Source of the DNA: Prevotella sp.
GTDB taxonomy: Bacteria > Bacteroidota > Bacteroidia > Bacteroidales > Bacteroidaceae
Assembly (NCBI GenBank): GCA_017617615.1
Contig: JAFZVV010000019.1
Location: forward strand, 1 to 64,000
Length of the DNA: 64,000 nt
Direction: 5' to 3'
The position numbers and the translations under genes are program-made. The notes under the pieces were generated by a model, which saw nothing but the letters and a program-made list of their open reading frames with translations, made no database searches and was not told the DNA's origin. The first letter of the stretch is position 1. The number at the start of each line of letters is the position of its first letter. Positions 1-8,530 of this stretch are shown here, one piece after another.

Positions 1-122
1 GGAGTGCCCCTATCGGGGCAGAACCAACGGTCACTGTTCGCGAAGCGAGGGAAAGTAAATCTCACAAATCGTTACAAATCAAGCAAATCATAATATCGTA
101 CAAAAAATAAGATTTGAAAGAT
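1..122. repeat. Intergenic repeat element, copy A (inverted partner at 17101-17216)
   Basis: The first 23 bases contain a GCCCC-tatc-GGGGC hairpin and are the exact reverse complement of 17194-17216. The AT-rich stretch that follows, with its CAAATC-type repeats up to about 122, also matches the reverse complement of 17120-17190 with few mismatches. It is non-coding. It may continue to the left of the window. Confidence 0.75.
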
Positions 123-125
123 TCT

Positions 126-386
126 CCGACGCGGCAGCGTCGGCAAATTTCTGATAATTTCTGGATAATTTCCGGAAATTCATGTTATAAAAACAGTTTG
201 GCATTTCGTAGGCCAAAAATAAACACGAGACTTGTCGTAGACCCACTGACCAAAGGGAGGTAATCTAACAAATAGGCACGAAAAAGCATTCGTAGAATTC
301 GTGTTATTCGTGTTCGTTAGTCCGACGCCTTCGCGTCGGCAAATTTCTGATAATTTCTGGATAATTTCCGGCAATTCATGTTAAAT
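126..386. repeat. Direct repeat pair with GC hairpin, flanking a GAACACGA-type palindromic repeat
   Basis: Two copies of a unit of about 60 bases lie at 126-187 and 322-385. Each starts with the hairpin CCGACGC-4 nt-GCGTCGG and continues with a fixed AT-rich tail ending in TTCATGTTA. Between them is an element with the arms AAACACGAG and TTCGTGTTCGTTAG that recurs at 17853, 18028, 25822 and 26028. A third hairpin-and-tail copy lies near 25932. No gene is supported here; a short open frame inside is a repeat artefact. Confidence 0.7.
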
Positions 387-393
387 CAAATGA

Positions 394-457
394 GAGCGTA
401 AAATGAACTGTGTCAGACTACAAAAAAGTAGTATAACACAGTTCACTTTACACGCTC
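394..457. repeat. 64-nt long inverted repeat (MITE-like or back-to-back IS ends)
   Basis: The left arm 394-421 and right arm 428-457 are near-perfect inverted copies, with a 2-nt bulge and a few mismatches, around an A6 loop. Both arms share GAGCGT at the outer end, TGAACTGTGT in the middle and ACTAC at the loop. This looks like two transposon ends abutting, or a very small non-autonomous element. No transposase is nearby. The rest of 458-627 holds repeat debris, including AACTTCC-type runs, and no gene. Confidence 0.65.
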
Positions 458-627
458 CAGATAAGTCAGTAGCAAACGGCAGCGTCGCAGGGCATACGTC
501 CCTTTAATTTGGCTTCGCCGATGTTTTCTCGCCATGGCATAGCACAAACAAGTTTGGCTCTGCTCATTTGGCTTATCGAAAACATTCCCCTTTAACTTCC
601 TTTTAACTTCCCTTCATTTCCCTTCCC

Positions 628-1257
628 TTAGAAACTAAACTTTCGTCCGTTCCACTTCAGCGTTCTCTGTTTTCTCTTCACGCCGTCCTTCCACTCCTGG
701 TAGATGATGTCCTTTCCCGTACGTGGCAGAGAATAGGTGACATATGCCCCATCATCCGTGCCATACCGCTCAGTGAAGCCCGGAGCGTCGACGTAGGTCA
801 TCTTCTTCGTGGCATTGTCGTAGCGGTAGAAGAGGAGGCCGTCGAACTGTCCTGGGGAGTACTTCCCGTTCGTGAAGCATGCCACGTTGTAGGCAAAGAG
901 TTTGTGTTTCCCGTCTGACTCGTTCCAGTAGCACATCTCTATCCTCACCACGTCTTCCACCGACTCATACTCCGACCTTGACTCGTATACCGCGTAGCCG
1001 TTTTTCTCGTCGATGGTGAGCTTGTCGCCCTCTTCCTGTGGAAGTCCCTTCCGGTGCTTGCTCCATGCATACTTCGCTGCGTTTCTCGCTTCATCGAGCA
1101 CATCCTCATCTTCGTTATAGACGTAATCGGAAAGGAATGCCCATGCGAAGTCGCTGATGGTAGGTCTTGCACCTTTGTAGTTCACTCGGATCACATCCTG
1201 TGCTGCCAGTGCCAGCGTGCAGCAGGCAAAGATCATTGCTAATGTTATTTTTTTCAT
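628..1257 (-). CDS. Hypothetical secreted protein
   Basis: This is a 209-residue protein with a clear N-terminal signal peptide (MKKITLAMIFACCTLALAAQ) and no lipobox cysteine at the cleavage point, so it is probably periplasmic or secreted. The mature part is rich in Tyr, Asp, Glu and Lys and has no motif I recognise; its C-terminal half (FDGLLFYRYDNATKK) suggests a beta-rich fold. It lies 97 nt downstream of the rhamnosidase gene on the same strand, and a TACATTTG box (complement of 1290-1297) just upstream of the start suggests its own promoter. Function unknown. The reading frame is intact and the codon use matches its neighbours, so I treat it as a real gene. Confidence 0.8.
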   Translation of the reverse strand: MKKITLAMIFACCTLALAAQDVIRVNYKGARPTISDFAWAFLSDYVYNEDEDVLDEARNAAKYAWSKHRKGLPQEEGDKLTIDEKNGYAVYESRSEYESVEDVVRIEMCYWNESDGKHKLFAYNVACFTNGKYSPGQFDGLLFYRYDNATKKMTYVDAPGFTERYGTDDGAYVTYSLPRTGKDIIYQEWKDGVKRKQRTLKWNGRKFSF

Positions 1258-1289
1258 GTCGTAGTTTTATTGATTTCACAAATTCTTTG

Positions 1290-1297
1290 CAAATGTA
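1290..1297 (-). promoter_or_regulatory. Bacteroidota -7 box for the secreted protein gene
   Basis: TACATTTG on the minus strand lies 33 nt before the start codon. A CAA at 1317-1319 stands at about the distance of a -33 TTTG box, which is a weak match. Confidence 0.4.
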
Positions 1298-1354
1298 CAA
1301 GAAAAAGGGATATCTGCAATACTTGCGTGTGATTTTTTTTCTTCATTCTCCTGA

Positions 1355-3934
1355 TTATGGCAGTATCTTTACCGTGAAAGAGCCACTTCCATATTCCTTC
1401 CATTCGTTCCCCCCCGGCAGACAGACAGCAGCCGTGGCACCTTCTGGGATGGTGAACTCCCATATCCATGTGTCCCCCTCATACCGCCATGCGCTCCTGA
1501 CGAGCCCTGCCGCCGACCTGTATTCCGCCGTCACATGGCCCAGCCGCTTGTCGGGAACCGGTCTCATCACGATATGTCTGAAGCCAGGCTCTTGCGTGTC
1601 GGCGGCGATGCCCGCCACCGATTCCCATATCCATTGGCACACGCAGCCATAGGCGTAATGGTTGAAACTGTTCATCCCCTTCGGTCCCATGCCCACGTCC
1701 TTCATGTAACTGTTCCACCGCTCCCAGATGGTCGTCGCGCCGTTGTCTATCGAGTACAGCCAACTGGGGTTCTTGCGCTGGAAGAGCAGTTCATAGGCGA
1801 TGTCTGCCATCCCGTTCTCCGTGAGCGTCTCCATGAGGATCGACGTGCCCAGGAAACCCGTCTGGAGGCAGTTGCCATGTTCCGCGAAGTTCTCCCTCAG
1901 CCGTGCTTTCATCCTCTTCTTCGCCTCCCCCTCCACGAGGCCGTTCTTCAGGGCGAAGAGGGCGGGCGTCTGCATGGTGTTCAGTATTTCCGTCCTGAAT
2001 GTCCCGTCCTCGTTCATGAACCCCCTTTTCAGGTATTCCCTTGCCTCGTTCTCCATCCTCTGGTATGTCGCGGCGTCTTTTCCGATGGCAGCCGCCATGT
2101 CGCCCATCATACGCGCGTCGATGGCCCAGTACGATGCCGACAGGAAGTTCCAGTATGCCTTGGCGTCGGGCAACAGTCCCCCCTTGTCCCATGCCTTTCC
2201 GCTGCAGCTCTCCAGCGGTTCGTAGCTCAGCCAGTCCGCCCATTGGTAGTTCCTGTTCTCTTCTGTCAGCCTGTCATGGTCGTATTGCGTCTCATTTACA
2301 TGGAACATATAGCGGTTCATGGCCTCCCAGTTCTCCCTGACGATGTCCACGTCGCCAAACTGCTTCCACACCGTCCAGGGCACGATGATGCCGGCATCCG
2401 CCCATCCCACGCGCATCTTCTCGTCGCCATACTGTCCCAGTGGGGCCACCCCTGGGAATCCCCCCTGCTCCCCCTGTGTGTCACGCATGTCGCGCATCCA
2501 CTTATGGAAGAACCTGTCGGTGTTGGCGAAGAACGTCCCTGTCTCGGTGAACACCTGCGTGTCGGCTGTCCATCCCAGCCGCTCGTTGCGCTGCGGACAG
2601 TCTGTCGGTACGGAGAGGTAGTTCGACAGCTGTCCCCAGTACGTGTTCGATATCAGTTTGTTCACCATCTCGTTGCCCGTGGTGATCGTCCCTGTCTCCA
2701 TCTCCTTCGTGATCGAGGTCACCGGCACCGACTCCACCGACCTGATGGTCACCTCCTCGGTGGCGGTGAGCGACAGGAAACGGTATCCGAAGAAGGTGCA
2801 TCCAGGCAGGTAGGCGACATAGTCGTCATTCCCAGCGAAGGTATACACCAGCCGCATCCCATTATCGGCTGTGCGTAGGTTCAGGCGGTGGACACTCCCC
2901 TCCGGCCCGTCCATCCCACGGCGCTTTGCCCCGTTGCCGTCGTTGAGCAGTTCTGCGGGGAGGCAGGTGAGCACCGTTCCCTCCTTCGCCTTGAACACGA
3001 ACGACGGCACGGCCGAGCAGTTCTGCCCGAAGTCGATGACCAGCGTCTCTCCGGCACCGAGCACCATCTCCTCCCCGTCGGCATACTCCTTGGTCACGAC
3101 CACCCTGCCATATTCCTCTTCCGAGGCACCGGTCACCCCCTTCCATTTGTACGCCTTTGTCGGTCTCAGGGATAGGTCGGGCCTGTAGTACACCTCTGCG
3201 CCGTTTGTCGGCAGGATGTCACCGTTGAACTCGTTGTTCACCTCAGGCCTGTCGAAATGTCCCGCATTGTCATACCCCATCGGCTCACGCGCATCATACT
3301 CCTCGCCGTCGAATATCCCGGCGTGCTTCACCGGTCCTGCCACCCCCGCTTTCCAGTGGTCTTGGTCGGTGCCATACCGCTCTTTGGTGCCGTCGGCATA
3401 CGTCAGTTCAAGTACCCCACGGAAGGCGCATTTCTTTCCCACCATGCCCTCGTAGCCGCTGGGCGTGACGATTTTGTCTGCCCACCATCCCGGTGTCACC
3501 TGCACCGACAGCACGTTCTCCGCTTTCTTTTTCAGGTCAAGCAGACCGGTGATGTCATAGGTGAACGACCTTTTGGTCTTCCCGGGATGCGTGAATCCCG
3601 GTTTCAGAATCTCTTTTCCCACCGCCTTCCCGTTGGCATAGAGGTAGTAAACGCCCAGTCCTGTGGTCTGCCACACGGCCTTCGTCACTTTTTTCTCGTT
3701 CTTCACCGTGCAGAGGAACCAGCTGGCCCCGTCGGCGGCCCGGTTGTTGGTGTTTTCATCTATCTTGCCTGTCACTATCTGGGCGTCAGCAGCCGATATC
3801 CATTGCGACATGCTCCAGGCGTTGTCGTCGAGTGGGGTAGTGAGTACCGCCTCACTCATCTTCGACTTCGTGCCGCAGGCCATGGACAGCAGGCTGGTGG
3901 CAATCACCGCCACATGGTGTTTGTGTCCTTTCAT
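1355..3934 (-). CDS. Alpha-L-rhamnosidase, GH78 family, lipoprotein
   Basis: The 859-residue product resembles glycoside hydrolase family 78, inverting enzymes that release terminal L-rhamnose from plant or bacterial glycans. The N-terminus has a lipobox (LLSMAC, Cys20), so the enzyme is probably anchored to a membrane. Beta-sandwich segments (about 60-420) precede the (alpha/alpha)6 domain, which carries the family signature around residues 443-460: TDCPQRNERLGW followed by TADTQ. The Asp of TDCP, the Glu of NER and the Asp of TAD fall where the family places its substrate-binding and catalytic acids. The usual Asp before that Glu is Asn here. The gene starts 10 nt after the stop of the upstream membrane-protein gene, so the two are likely co-transcribed. 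No SusC/SusD pair or other glycosidase is nearby. Confidence 0.93.
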   Translation of the reverse strand: MKGHKHHVAVIATSLLSMACGTKSKMSEAVLTTPLDDNAWSMSQWISAADAQIVTGKIDENTNNRAADGASWFLCTVKNEKKVTKAVWQTTGLGVYYLYANGKAVGKEILKPGFTHPGKTKRSFTYDITGLLDLKKKAENVLSVQVTPGWWADKIVTPSGYEGMVGKKCAFRGVLELTYADGTKERYGTDQDHWKAGVAGPVKHAGIFDGEEYDAREPMGYDNAGHFDRPEVNNEFNGDILPTNGAEVYYRPDLSLRPTKAYKWKGVTGASEEEYGRVVVTKEYADGEEMVLGAGETLVIDFGQNCSAVPSFVFKAKEGTVLTCLPAELLNDGNGAKRRGMDGPEGSVHRLNLRTADNGMRLVYTFAGNDDYVAYLPGCTFFGYRFLSLTATEEVTIRSVESVPVTSITKEMETGTITTGNEMVNKLISNTYWGQLSNYLSVPTDCPQRNERLGWTADTQVFTETGTFFANTDRFFHKWMRDMRDTQGEQGGFPGVAPLGQYGDEKMRVGWADAGIIVPWTVWKQFGDVDIVRENWEAMNRYMFHVNETQYDHDRLTEENRNYQWADWLSYEPLESCSGKAWDKGGLLPDAKAYWNFLSASYWAIDARMMGDMAAAIGKDAATYQRMENEAREYLKRGFMNEDGTFRTEILNTMQTPALFALKNGLVEGEAKKRMKARLRENFAEHGNCLQTGFLGTSILMETLTENGMADIAYELLFQRKNPSWLYSIDNGATTIWERWNSYMKDVGMGPKGMNSFNHYAYGCVCQWIWESVAGIAADTQEPGFRHIVMRPVPDKRLGHVTAEYRSAAGLVRSAWRYEGDTWIWEFTIPEGATAAVCLPGGNEWKEYGSGSFTVKILP

Positions 3935-3944
3935 CAGTTTTGTT

Positions 3945-4460
3945 TCAACCGTGTTTTACCTTAAATAATTTGAAAAGTCCCCGGATGAGGAAGATGATGA
4001 TTACTATCAGCAACACGAAGGCCGCCAAGGCAACCACGAGCAGGTTTGCCCCTCCGGTGCCAGCCACGAAGATGTCGTCCCCCTTGTCATCATAATATAG
4101 GGTGATTTTACCATTTTCTTTATTGTATCTGGCATAGTCATACTCCTCTATTTCCAGACGATAGTCTTTCCCCTTGTATGACACCTCCATGTAATAACTT
4201 GGCTCATCCTCCGCATCATCGTCATCGTTGACTCCTCTTCCTTTGGTTTTGTACTTGTCTTTGCCATTTTCTTTGTATACTTTTGTGACGTGATAGTCGG
4301 TAATGGGCTTCTCGTATCTTTCAATGGCAGCGTAACGCACCCATTTTGAGACTTTGAAATACCCATAAACACCGAAGCCTATAAGTAATACGGCAATTAC
4401 CACATAAATCCATTTTGGTAAATTGTTCTTGCTACTGTCGTTTTCCATGTTTTTCATCAT
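3945..4460 (-). CDS. Small membrane protein, DUF3592-like
   Basis: The 171-residue protein has two predicted membrane helices, at about residues 17-35 and 137-160, separated by a hydrophilic extracytoplasmic domain. That domain contains VSYKGKDYRLE and later ITLYYDD, a layout reminiscent of DUF3592-type proteins; this is a resemblance judged by eye. It is rich in Asp, Lys and Tyr, with an acidic stretch (NDDDDAEDEP). It lies directly upstream of the GH78 rhamnosidase with a 10-nt gap, so they probably share a transcript. Function unknown. The 166 nt between this gene and the end of the restriction island hold no recognisable feature. Confidence 0.8.
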   Translation of the reverse strand: MMKNMENDSSKNNLPKWIYVVIAVLLIGFGVYGYFKVSKWVRYAAIERYEKPITDYHVTKVYKENGKDKYKTKGRGVNDDDDAEDEPSYYMEVSYKGKDYRLEIEEYDYARYNKENGKITLYYDDKGDDIFVAGTGGANLLVVALAAFVLLIVIIIFLIRGLFKLFKVKHG

Positions 4461-4626
4461 CTTTTGTTGTTTTTATTCTTCAATCAAATGCTTGTTTCTA
4501 TTAGGCAAAGCCAGCCAACTGCTCGCTACTTGGATTTGGCGATTGTTTATGGGCTATATAATGAAATCTACTAACTTTCTAAATGGAATGACAAATGGCA
4601 AGCCTAAGGTTATGAATATGATTTTA

Positions 4627-5709
4627 CTATTTATAAAAGCGAATTTGAAGGTTCAATTTAATATAGACTTCTCCATCTTCGCCACGATACAATTCTCCAA
4701 AATGATAGCGGCTACGACTTGCACGTTCAAAGCGTGTGTTATTATAGAGATAATCTTCAACATCGTTGCGATTGTAGAAATGATAACAAACGATGTCACC
4801 ATCTTTTTTCACGACAAGATAACCACCATTGGCATCGTAACGTCCTTTCCACTCTTTACCAGGTGTCATTCCTAGGGCGGAATCAAGAAGTAAGACTTTC
4901 ATTTTGTGTTCATAGAAAGCCACTATATCAGTTCCTGAAAAACCGAATGGGTTCTGCTGGGCAACGATTTGAACAGCTTCTTTGATGGATGATGTTGCAT
5001 TGGGCATACTATCGCATATGAGACATGCTGCAATAAATTCTGGCATACATGTGTCAAGAAAAAGCAGATTGTTCTTGAAAATAGGATGTTCTATGTCGTT
5101 ATACTCCAACTTATAACCACATTCAACAAGTGCTGCCATTCTTGGCAAGTGGTCTTCGATACTATTGATTCTCTCCAACTCGGCATCGGTAATACTGCCT
5201 CCTATTATACGATAACGTATATTTGTAGTTTCTCCAGCATTGAGCAACGTTGATGCACTCCCCAGTTGAGACTTGATACTGAAACCCAAATTGGGTGTCA
5301 TATTTGTGCGCAAATCATGAATTACGATGTGTATGTCCGCTTTATCCTTTGATGGTGCCTTCAACTTTGTACAGCCGATTTTACCCATGAAGGTCTCAGT
5401 ACTTGGAATTTCAAACGCCCGTTTTCTTGTGCTCTTAATTGCTTCAAGCAAAGATATCGATTCCTTATAGAACTTATCCATAGAGATTCGGGCATATTCA
5501 TTGCCATCCTCGTCTATCACAACAATGTTTTGACGAGTGTCGGGCTTGTATTCATATCTTTTACTCTCCTCACGGATAATATTGAGTATGGGATAATATA
5601 AATCGAGTTTGTTAAGATTGGCATCGCCAGCATGTACTTTGCCTTCTCCAAGCAGCCGGAAGAGAGTATAAATCTCACTCCATTCCCCTTTGTTTCCTGA
5701 TAGTGCCAT
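4627..5709 (-). CDS. Type II restriction endonuclease, HpaII family
   Basis: The 360-residue protein matches the length (about 358) and the conserved features I recall of the HpaII family, which cleaves CCGG. These include the KGEWSE motif near the N-terminus, a DIHIVIHDLRT segment, LGFSIKSQLG and STLLNAGETTN (about residues 148-190). The D...SIK spacing resembles a PD-(D/E)XK active site with Ser replacing the acidic residue. The gene is the last of a tight minus-strand set: 2 nt after the second nuclease candidate, and downstream of the C5-cytosine methyltransferase that would protect the host. The specificity for CCGG is inferred from the family and was not determined. Confidence 0.88.
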   Translation of the reverse strand: MALSGNKGEWSEIYTLFRLLGEGKVHAGDANLNKLDLYYPILNIIREESKRYEYKPDTRQNIVVIDEDGNEYARISMDKFYKESISLLEAIKSTRKRAFEIPSTETFMGKIGCTKLKAPSKDKADIHIVIHDLRTNMTPNLGFSIKSQLGSASTLLNAGETTNIRYRIIGGSITDAELERINSIEDHLPRMAALVECGYKLEYNDIEHPIFKNNLLFLDTCMPEFIAACLICDSMPNATSSIKEAVQIVAQQNPFGFSGTDIVAFYEHKMKVLLLDSALGMTPGKEWKGRYDANGGYLVVKKDGDIVCYHFYNRNDVEDYLYNNTRFERASRSRYHFGELYRGEDGEVYIKLNLQIRFYK

Positions 5710-5711
5710 AA

Positions 5712-6323
5712 TTATTTTTGAATAAGATTACCTTCTACAACATTTATCTTAGGTGATATTGTTAGTTCATCTTTTATTTTATGAAGTTTTTTGATTAGTT
5801 GATTGACCTCCTCAGTATTGCAATCTATAACCTCATCAATCCCAATAATTTCACCAGATTTTATCTTAGAATTACAAACATTTGCTTCATAAGAATCCAT
5901 AGTTAACAAATAGCTCTTACTTTTCCTATGAACATATCTTAATGCTATTGCCTCTAAATCAGCCTGCTTATATCTTTCTCTTAAACTAGTTTTCAAAGAT
6001 AAGCATATTGGCTTAGATGGAGTATATAACAAGGTGTCAAATTCAATATTTGGGACAAAAGCCACTTTCGCCTTTGTATAAAATGGAACTATCCCTTCTT
6101 TATAAAGTAGAGTATGAAAGACTAGTTCAAATATTGACCCATTTAAGGCATTATTTTTCTTAACATCACTGGCCATATATTTTTCCCAATAGAGCTTTAT
6201 ATAATCTTTTGGAGATTTACAATCCAAATGCTCAAAATCAATATGGTCAAATAGGTTTTCAAAAACTAAAGCAGCTTTTGCATGCTTTGTTTTTACTATT
6301 TTTTTATCATAAAGGATTCCCAT
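5712..6323 (-). CDS. Putative type II restriction endonuclease (PD-(D/E)XK-like)
   Basis: This 203-residue protein is visibly more AT-rich than the chromosome around it, a sign of transfer. Residues 60-130 contain NGSIFELVFHTLLY, IEFD and, 14 residues later, LSLKTSLRERYKQADLEA, a D-x(n)-SxK arrangement typical of restriction-type nucleases. The later SKSYLLT...IIGIDEVI segment resembles small type II enzymes (GGNNCC- or GGYRCC-type cutters come to mind, but I am not sure of the family). It lies 18 nt after the methyltransferase and 2 nt before the HpaII-family gene, so all three are probably one operon. It could be the cognate nuclease of the methyltransferase. Confidence 0.6.
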   Translation of the reverse strand: MGILYDKKIVKTKHAKAALVFENLFDHIDFEHLDCKSPKDYIKLYWEKYMASDVKKNNALNGSIFELVFHTLLYKEGIVPFYTKAKVAFVPNIEFDTLLYTPSKPICLSLKTSLRERYKQADLEAIALRYVHRKSKSYLLTMDSYEANVCNSKIKSGEIIGIDEVIDCNTEEVNQLIKKLHKIKDELTISPKINVVEGNLIQK

Positions 6324-6341
6324 AGGTTGTTGTATATATAT

Positions 6342-7670
6342 TTAAATTAAGCCTAACAATTGTAATTCCTTTTCTGCTGTGGCTTGAATTGCTGGAATTG
6401 CCACAGAATTACCAAATTGCTTATAGGCTGATGCATCAGCAACGACAATCTTGAAATTGTCAGGAAAGCCTTGAAGCCTAGCCCATTCCCGAGGGGTCAT
6501 TTTCCTAATTCCCTCCCGGTTCACTTCGCCTTTAATGCGTGTTACAGGAGTGAAATTGGTAAGTCTATTGTCAATTAGAAGATTGCATTCACGTCCCATG
6601 CCTCCGACAACGATAGCATTTGCAACACCATCAATGTCGATAATCTTATAGCCAAAACCGTGACCTGCCGCCTCATGACGTGCTTTGTGCCTTTTTAATG
6701 TATCAACGTATGCTGTAGAAAGGTAGTACTTTACGGAAACTTCCTCCTTTTCCATCACATCACGGAAACGTGGCCGTTTATCTCCAGTTGTGGTGGGTTC
6801 TGGGTAATGGAAATCGGCAACATTGATACCAAGGTCTTTGCGGAAACCTATGATGTAAATGCGTTCACGATGTTGCGGAACACCATAGTCCATAGCATTT
6901 AGAATTTGCGGTGGAACAACATCATATCCCGCATCATTGAGATGTTCAAGTATGGTTTTAAGTGTTCTTCCTTTATCGTGAATTGCAAGGCCTTTCACGT
7001 TTTCAAGGAAAAATGCTTTTGGCTGATGTTTGCGTAGGATTGCCTCTATTTCAAAGAAAAGTGTGCCTCTTGTTTCATCATCGAAACCCAATCTGCGGCC
7101 AGCAAGCGAAAATGCCTGGCAAGGGAACCCACCGCATAGTACATCGAAATCTTTAGGTATGTAACTTTTTGTGGATTCTTTCGTGATGTCACCAAAAGGC
7201 ATTTCTCCATAATTGGCCAAATAGGATTCCTGTGCCTTTGCATCGAATTCTGATGAATAGACGCATTTGCCTCCCAAATTTTGGAAAGCAATGCGAAATC
7301 CACCTATTCCAGCAAACAAGTCTATGAATGTAAACTTTGGATTCTTTGGACTAGGGAACGGTACATCAAAAAAGTCTGCAAATAGGTCTTGTTGTGCAGC
7401 AGCCTCCGCAACACGCCATACTTCTTCATCTGTCAGGTCTTCATCTAAACCTTGACGAAATTGTTTTCTAGAAAGAAACTCGCGGATGGCCGAAATAATC
7501 TCCATCTTTCGTTGTCCTGTTTCATGACTTCCTTGATTATGCAGATAGTGACTTAATACCGCTATCTGGTTTTCATAGGACGTTTCACCATAAACTCTTA
7601 TGTTATTCTCTTGGTCTATTTCTTCAGGAAAATCAATCAAGTTTATTTTCTTTGCTTGTTTCTTTGCCAT
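6342..7670 (-). CDS. DNA (cytosine-5)-methyltransferase
   Basis: The 442-residue protein has the ordered C5-methyltransferase motifs. These are motif I FIDLFAGIGGFR (about 114-125), motif IV GGFPCQAFSLAGRR with the catalytic Cys (about 188), motif VI ENVKGL, motif VIII QHRERIYIIGF, and motifs IX-X RKMTPREWARLQGFP and KQFGNSVAIP near the C-terminus. An N-terminal extension of about 110 residues precedes motif I. The target-recognition region lies between motifs VIII and IX (about 300-385). It starts the likely nuclease operon and would protect the host from one or both downstream endonucleases. Its target sequence cannot be read from the protein by eye. Confidence 0.95.
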   Translation of the reverse strand: MAKKQAKKINLIDFPEEIDQENNIRVYGETSYENQIAVLSHYLHNQGSHETGQRKMEIISAIREFLSRKQFRQGLDEDLTDEEVWRVAEAAAQQDLFADFFDVPFPSPKNPKFTFIDLFAGIGGFRIAFQNLGGKCVYSSEFDAKAQESYLANYGEMPFGDITKESTKSYIPKDFDVLCGGFPCQAFSLAGRRLGFDDETRGTLFFEIEAILRKHQPKAFFLENVKGLAIHDKGRTLKTILEHLNDAGYDVVPPQILNAMDYGVPQHRERIYIIGFRKDLGINVADFHYPEPTTTGDKRPRFRDVMEKEEVSVKYYLSTAYVDTLKRHKARHEAAGHGFGYKIIDIDGVANAIVVGGMGRECNLLIDNRLTNFTPVTRIKGEVNREGIRKMTPREWARLQGFPDNFKIVVADASAYKQFGNSVAIPAIQATAEKELQLLGLI

Positions 7671-7735
7671 ATTACGTTTTAATATTTATTAAATCACCAA
7701 TTCAATTTTTAATCATGTAATTATTTAAGACTCAA

Positions 7736-8518
7736 TTATTTCCCCATAAACACATGGTCTTTATGATATGCCAGAAAATCTCGATTTGGTTTGTGCTCAA
7801 TTGGCATGGTTATGGCTTTGCCAATGATGCTTCCGAAATGCTTATCGTAGTATTCCTCCGTTTCATATTCGTGTAAGGCAGACGACGGAATGACGGTAAA
7901 GTCATCGGGAGAGATGGTAATTAGTCCTTTGTCGAATGCCTTATCATAAAGTGCCGAAAGGCAGATGCCGTTTTCTGGGGTAAGTTTCTGCTTTGGAGTA
8001 CTATCTGACCAAGGAATAATGTGACCAGCTACCAATAACTCAGGAATGTTGATGCCAGTTATTGCACAACGTTCTTCGTAATTATTTAGTATCATCGTAC
8101 GGAAAACAGACTGGTTAACTCGCTGTTGGATAACAGTCGTTCGCACTTTGCCCACAAGATCACCAGGGGTGATATGAAGAGTATCTTCAATGGGCTTATG
8201 AAGCAGCTTGGCTTTAATGCGTTGTGCTTCAATAAACAATCGTTCTTTATCATCGACAAACTCGTCCCAGATAGGCTTACAGACGTTTATGCCAGCTGGC
8301 ATGCCTGTGCGACCTGAATTAACTATATAAGGGTCACAAGCTGCAAAGTTCACCAACCGTAGGGCTGCAGAGTTCTCTGTACGTCCAATGAGCCGGGCCA
8401 ACTCCCTTACCTCAGGCGTAGAGTGGTTCAACCGTCCAAATGGCAGCTGGAAATATACGCTTAGGGTTAGTATAAGCTCTTCTCGTGTCCAGAGTCTACG
8501 TGGCATTATAGGTGGCAT
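7736..8518 (-). CDS. HNH endonuclease, restriction-associated
   Basis: The 260-residue protein begins with a helical segment (WTREELILTLSVYFQ, then RLIGRTENSAALRLVNF) found in many putative HNH restriction endonucleases. An HNH core follows: CAITGINIPELLVAGHIIPW, then NGICLSALYDKAFDKGLIT (about 152-205), with Cys, two His and Asn in the expected order. It is the first gene of the island on the minus strand, 65 nt upstream of the methyltransferase. A second Met at 8506 is an alternative start. It may be a third nuclease of the island or a methylation-dependent enzyme; this is inference from context. Confidence 0.85.
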   Translation of the reverse strand: MPPIMPRRLWTREELILTLSVYFQLPFGRLNHSTPEVRELARLIGRTENSAALRLVNFAACDPYIVNSGRTGMPAGINVCKPIWDEFVDDKERLFIEAQRIKAKLLHKPIEDTLHITPGDLVGKVRTTVIQQRVNQSVFRTMILNNYEERCAITGINIPELLVAGHIIPWSDSTPKQKLTPENGICLSALYDKAFDKGLITISPDDFTVIPSSALHEYETEEYYDKHFGSIIGKAITMPIEHKPNRDFLAYHKDHVFMGK

Positions 8519-8530
8519 TCTTCCAAGTTC

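Noticed and set aside
180..374. 64-codon minus-strand frame at the left end
   Set aside because: It lies wholly within dispersed intergenic repeats.
1535..2878. 447-codon open frame on the plus strand opposite the rhamnosidase gene
   Set aside because: It is a codon shadow of a real, well-matched GH78 gene in a GC-rich stretch; the product is low-complexity (His/Val/Arg rich) and has no promoter.
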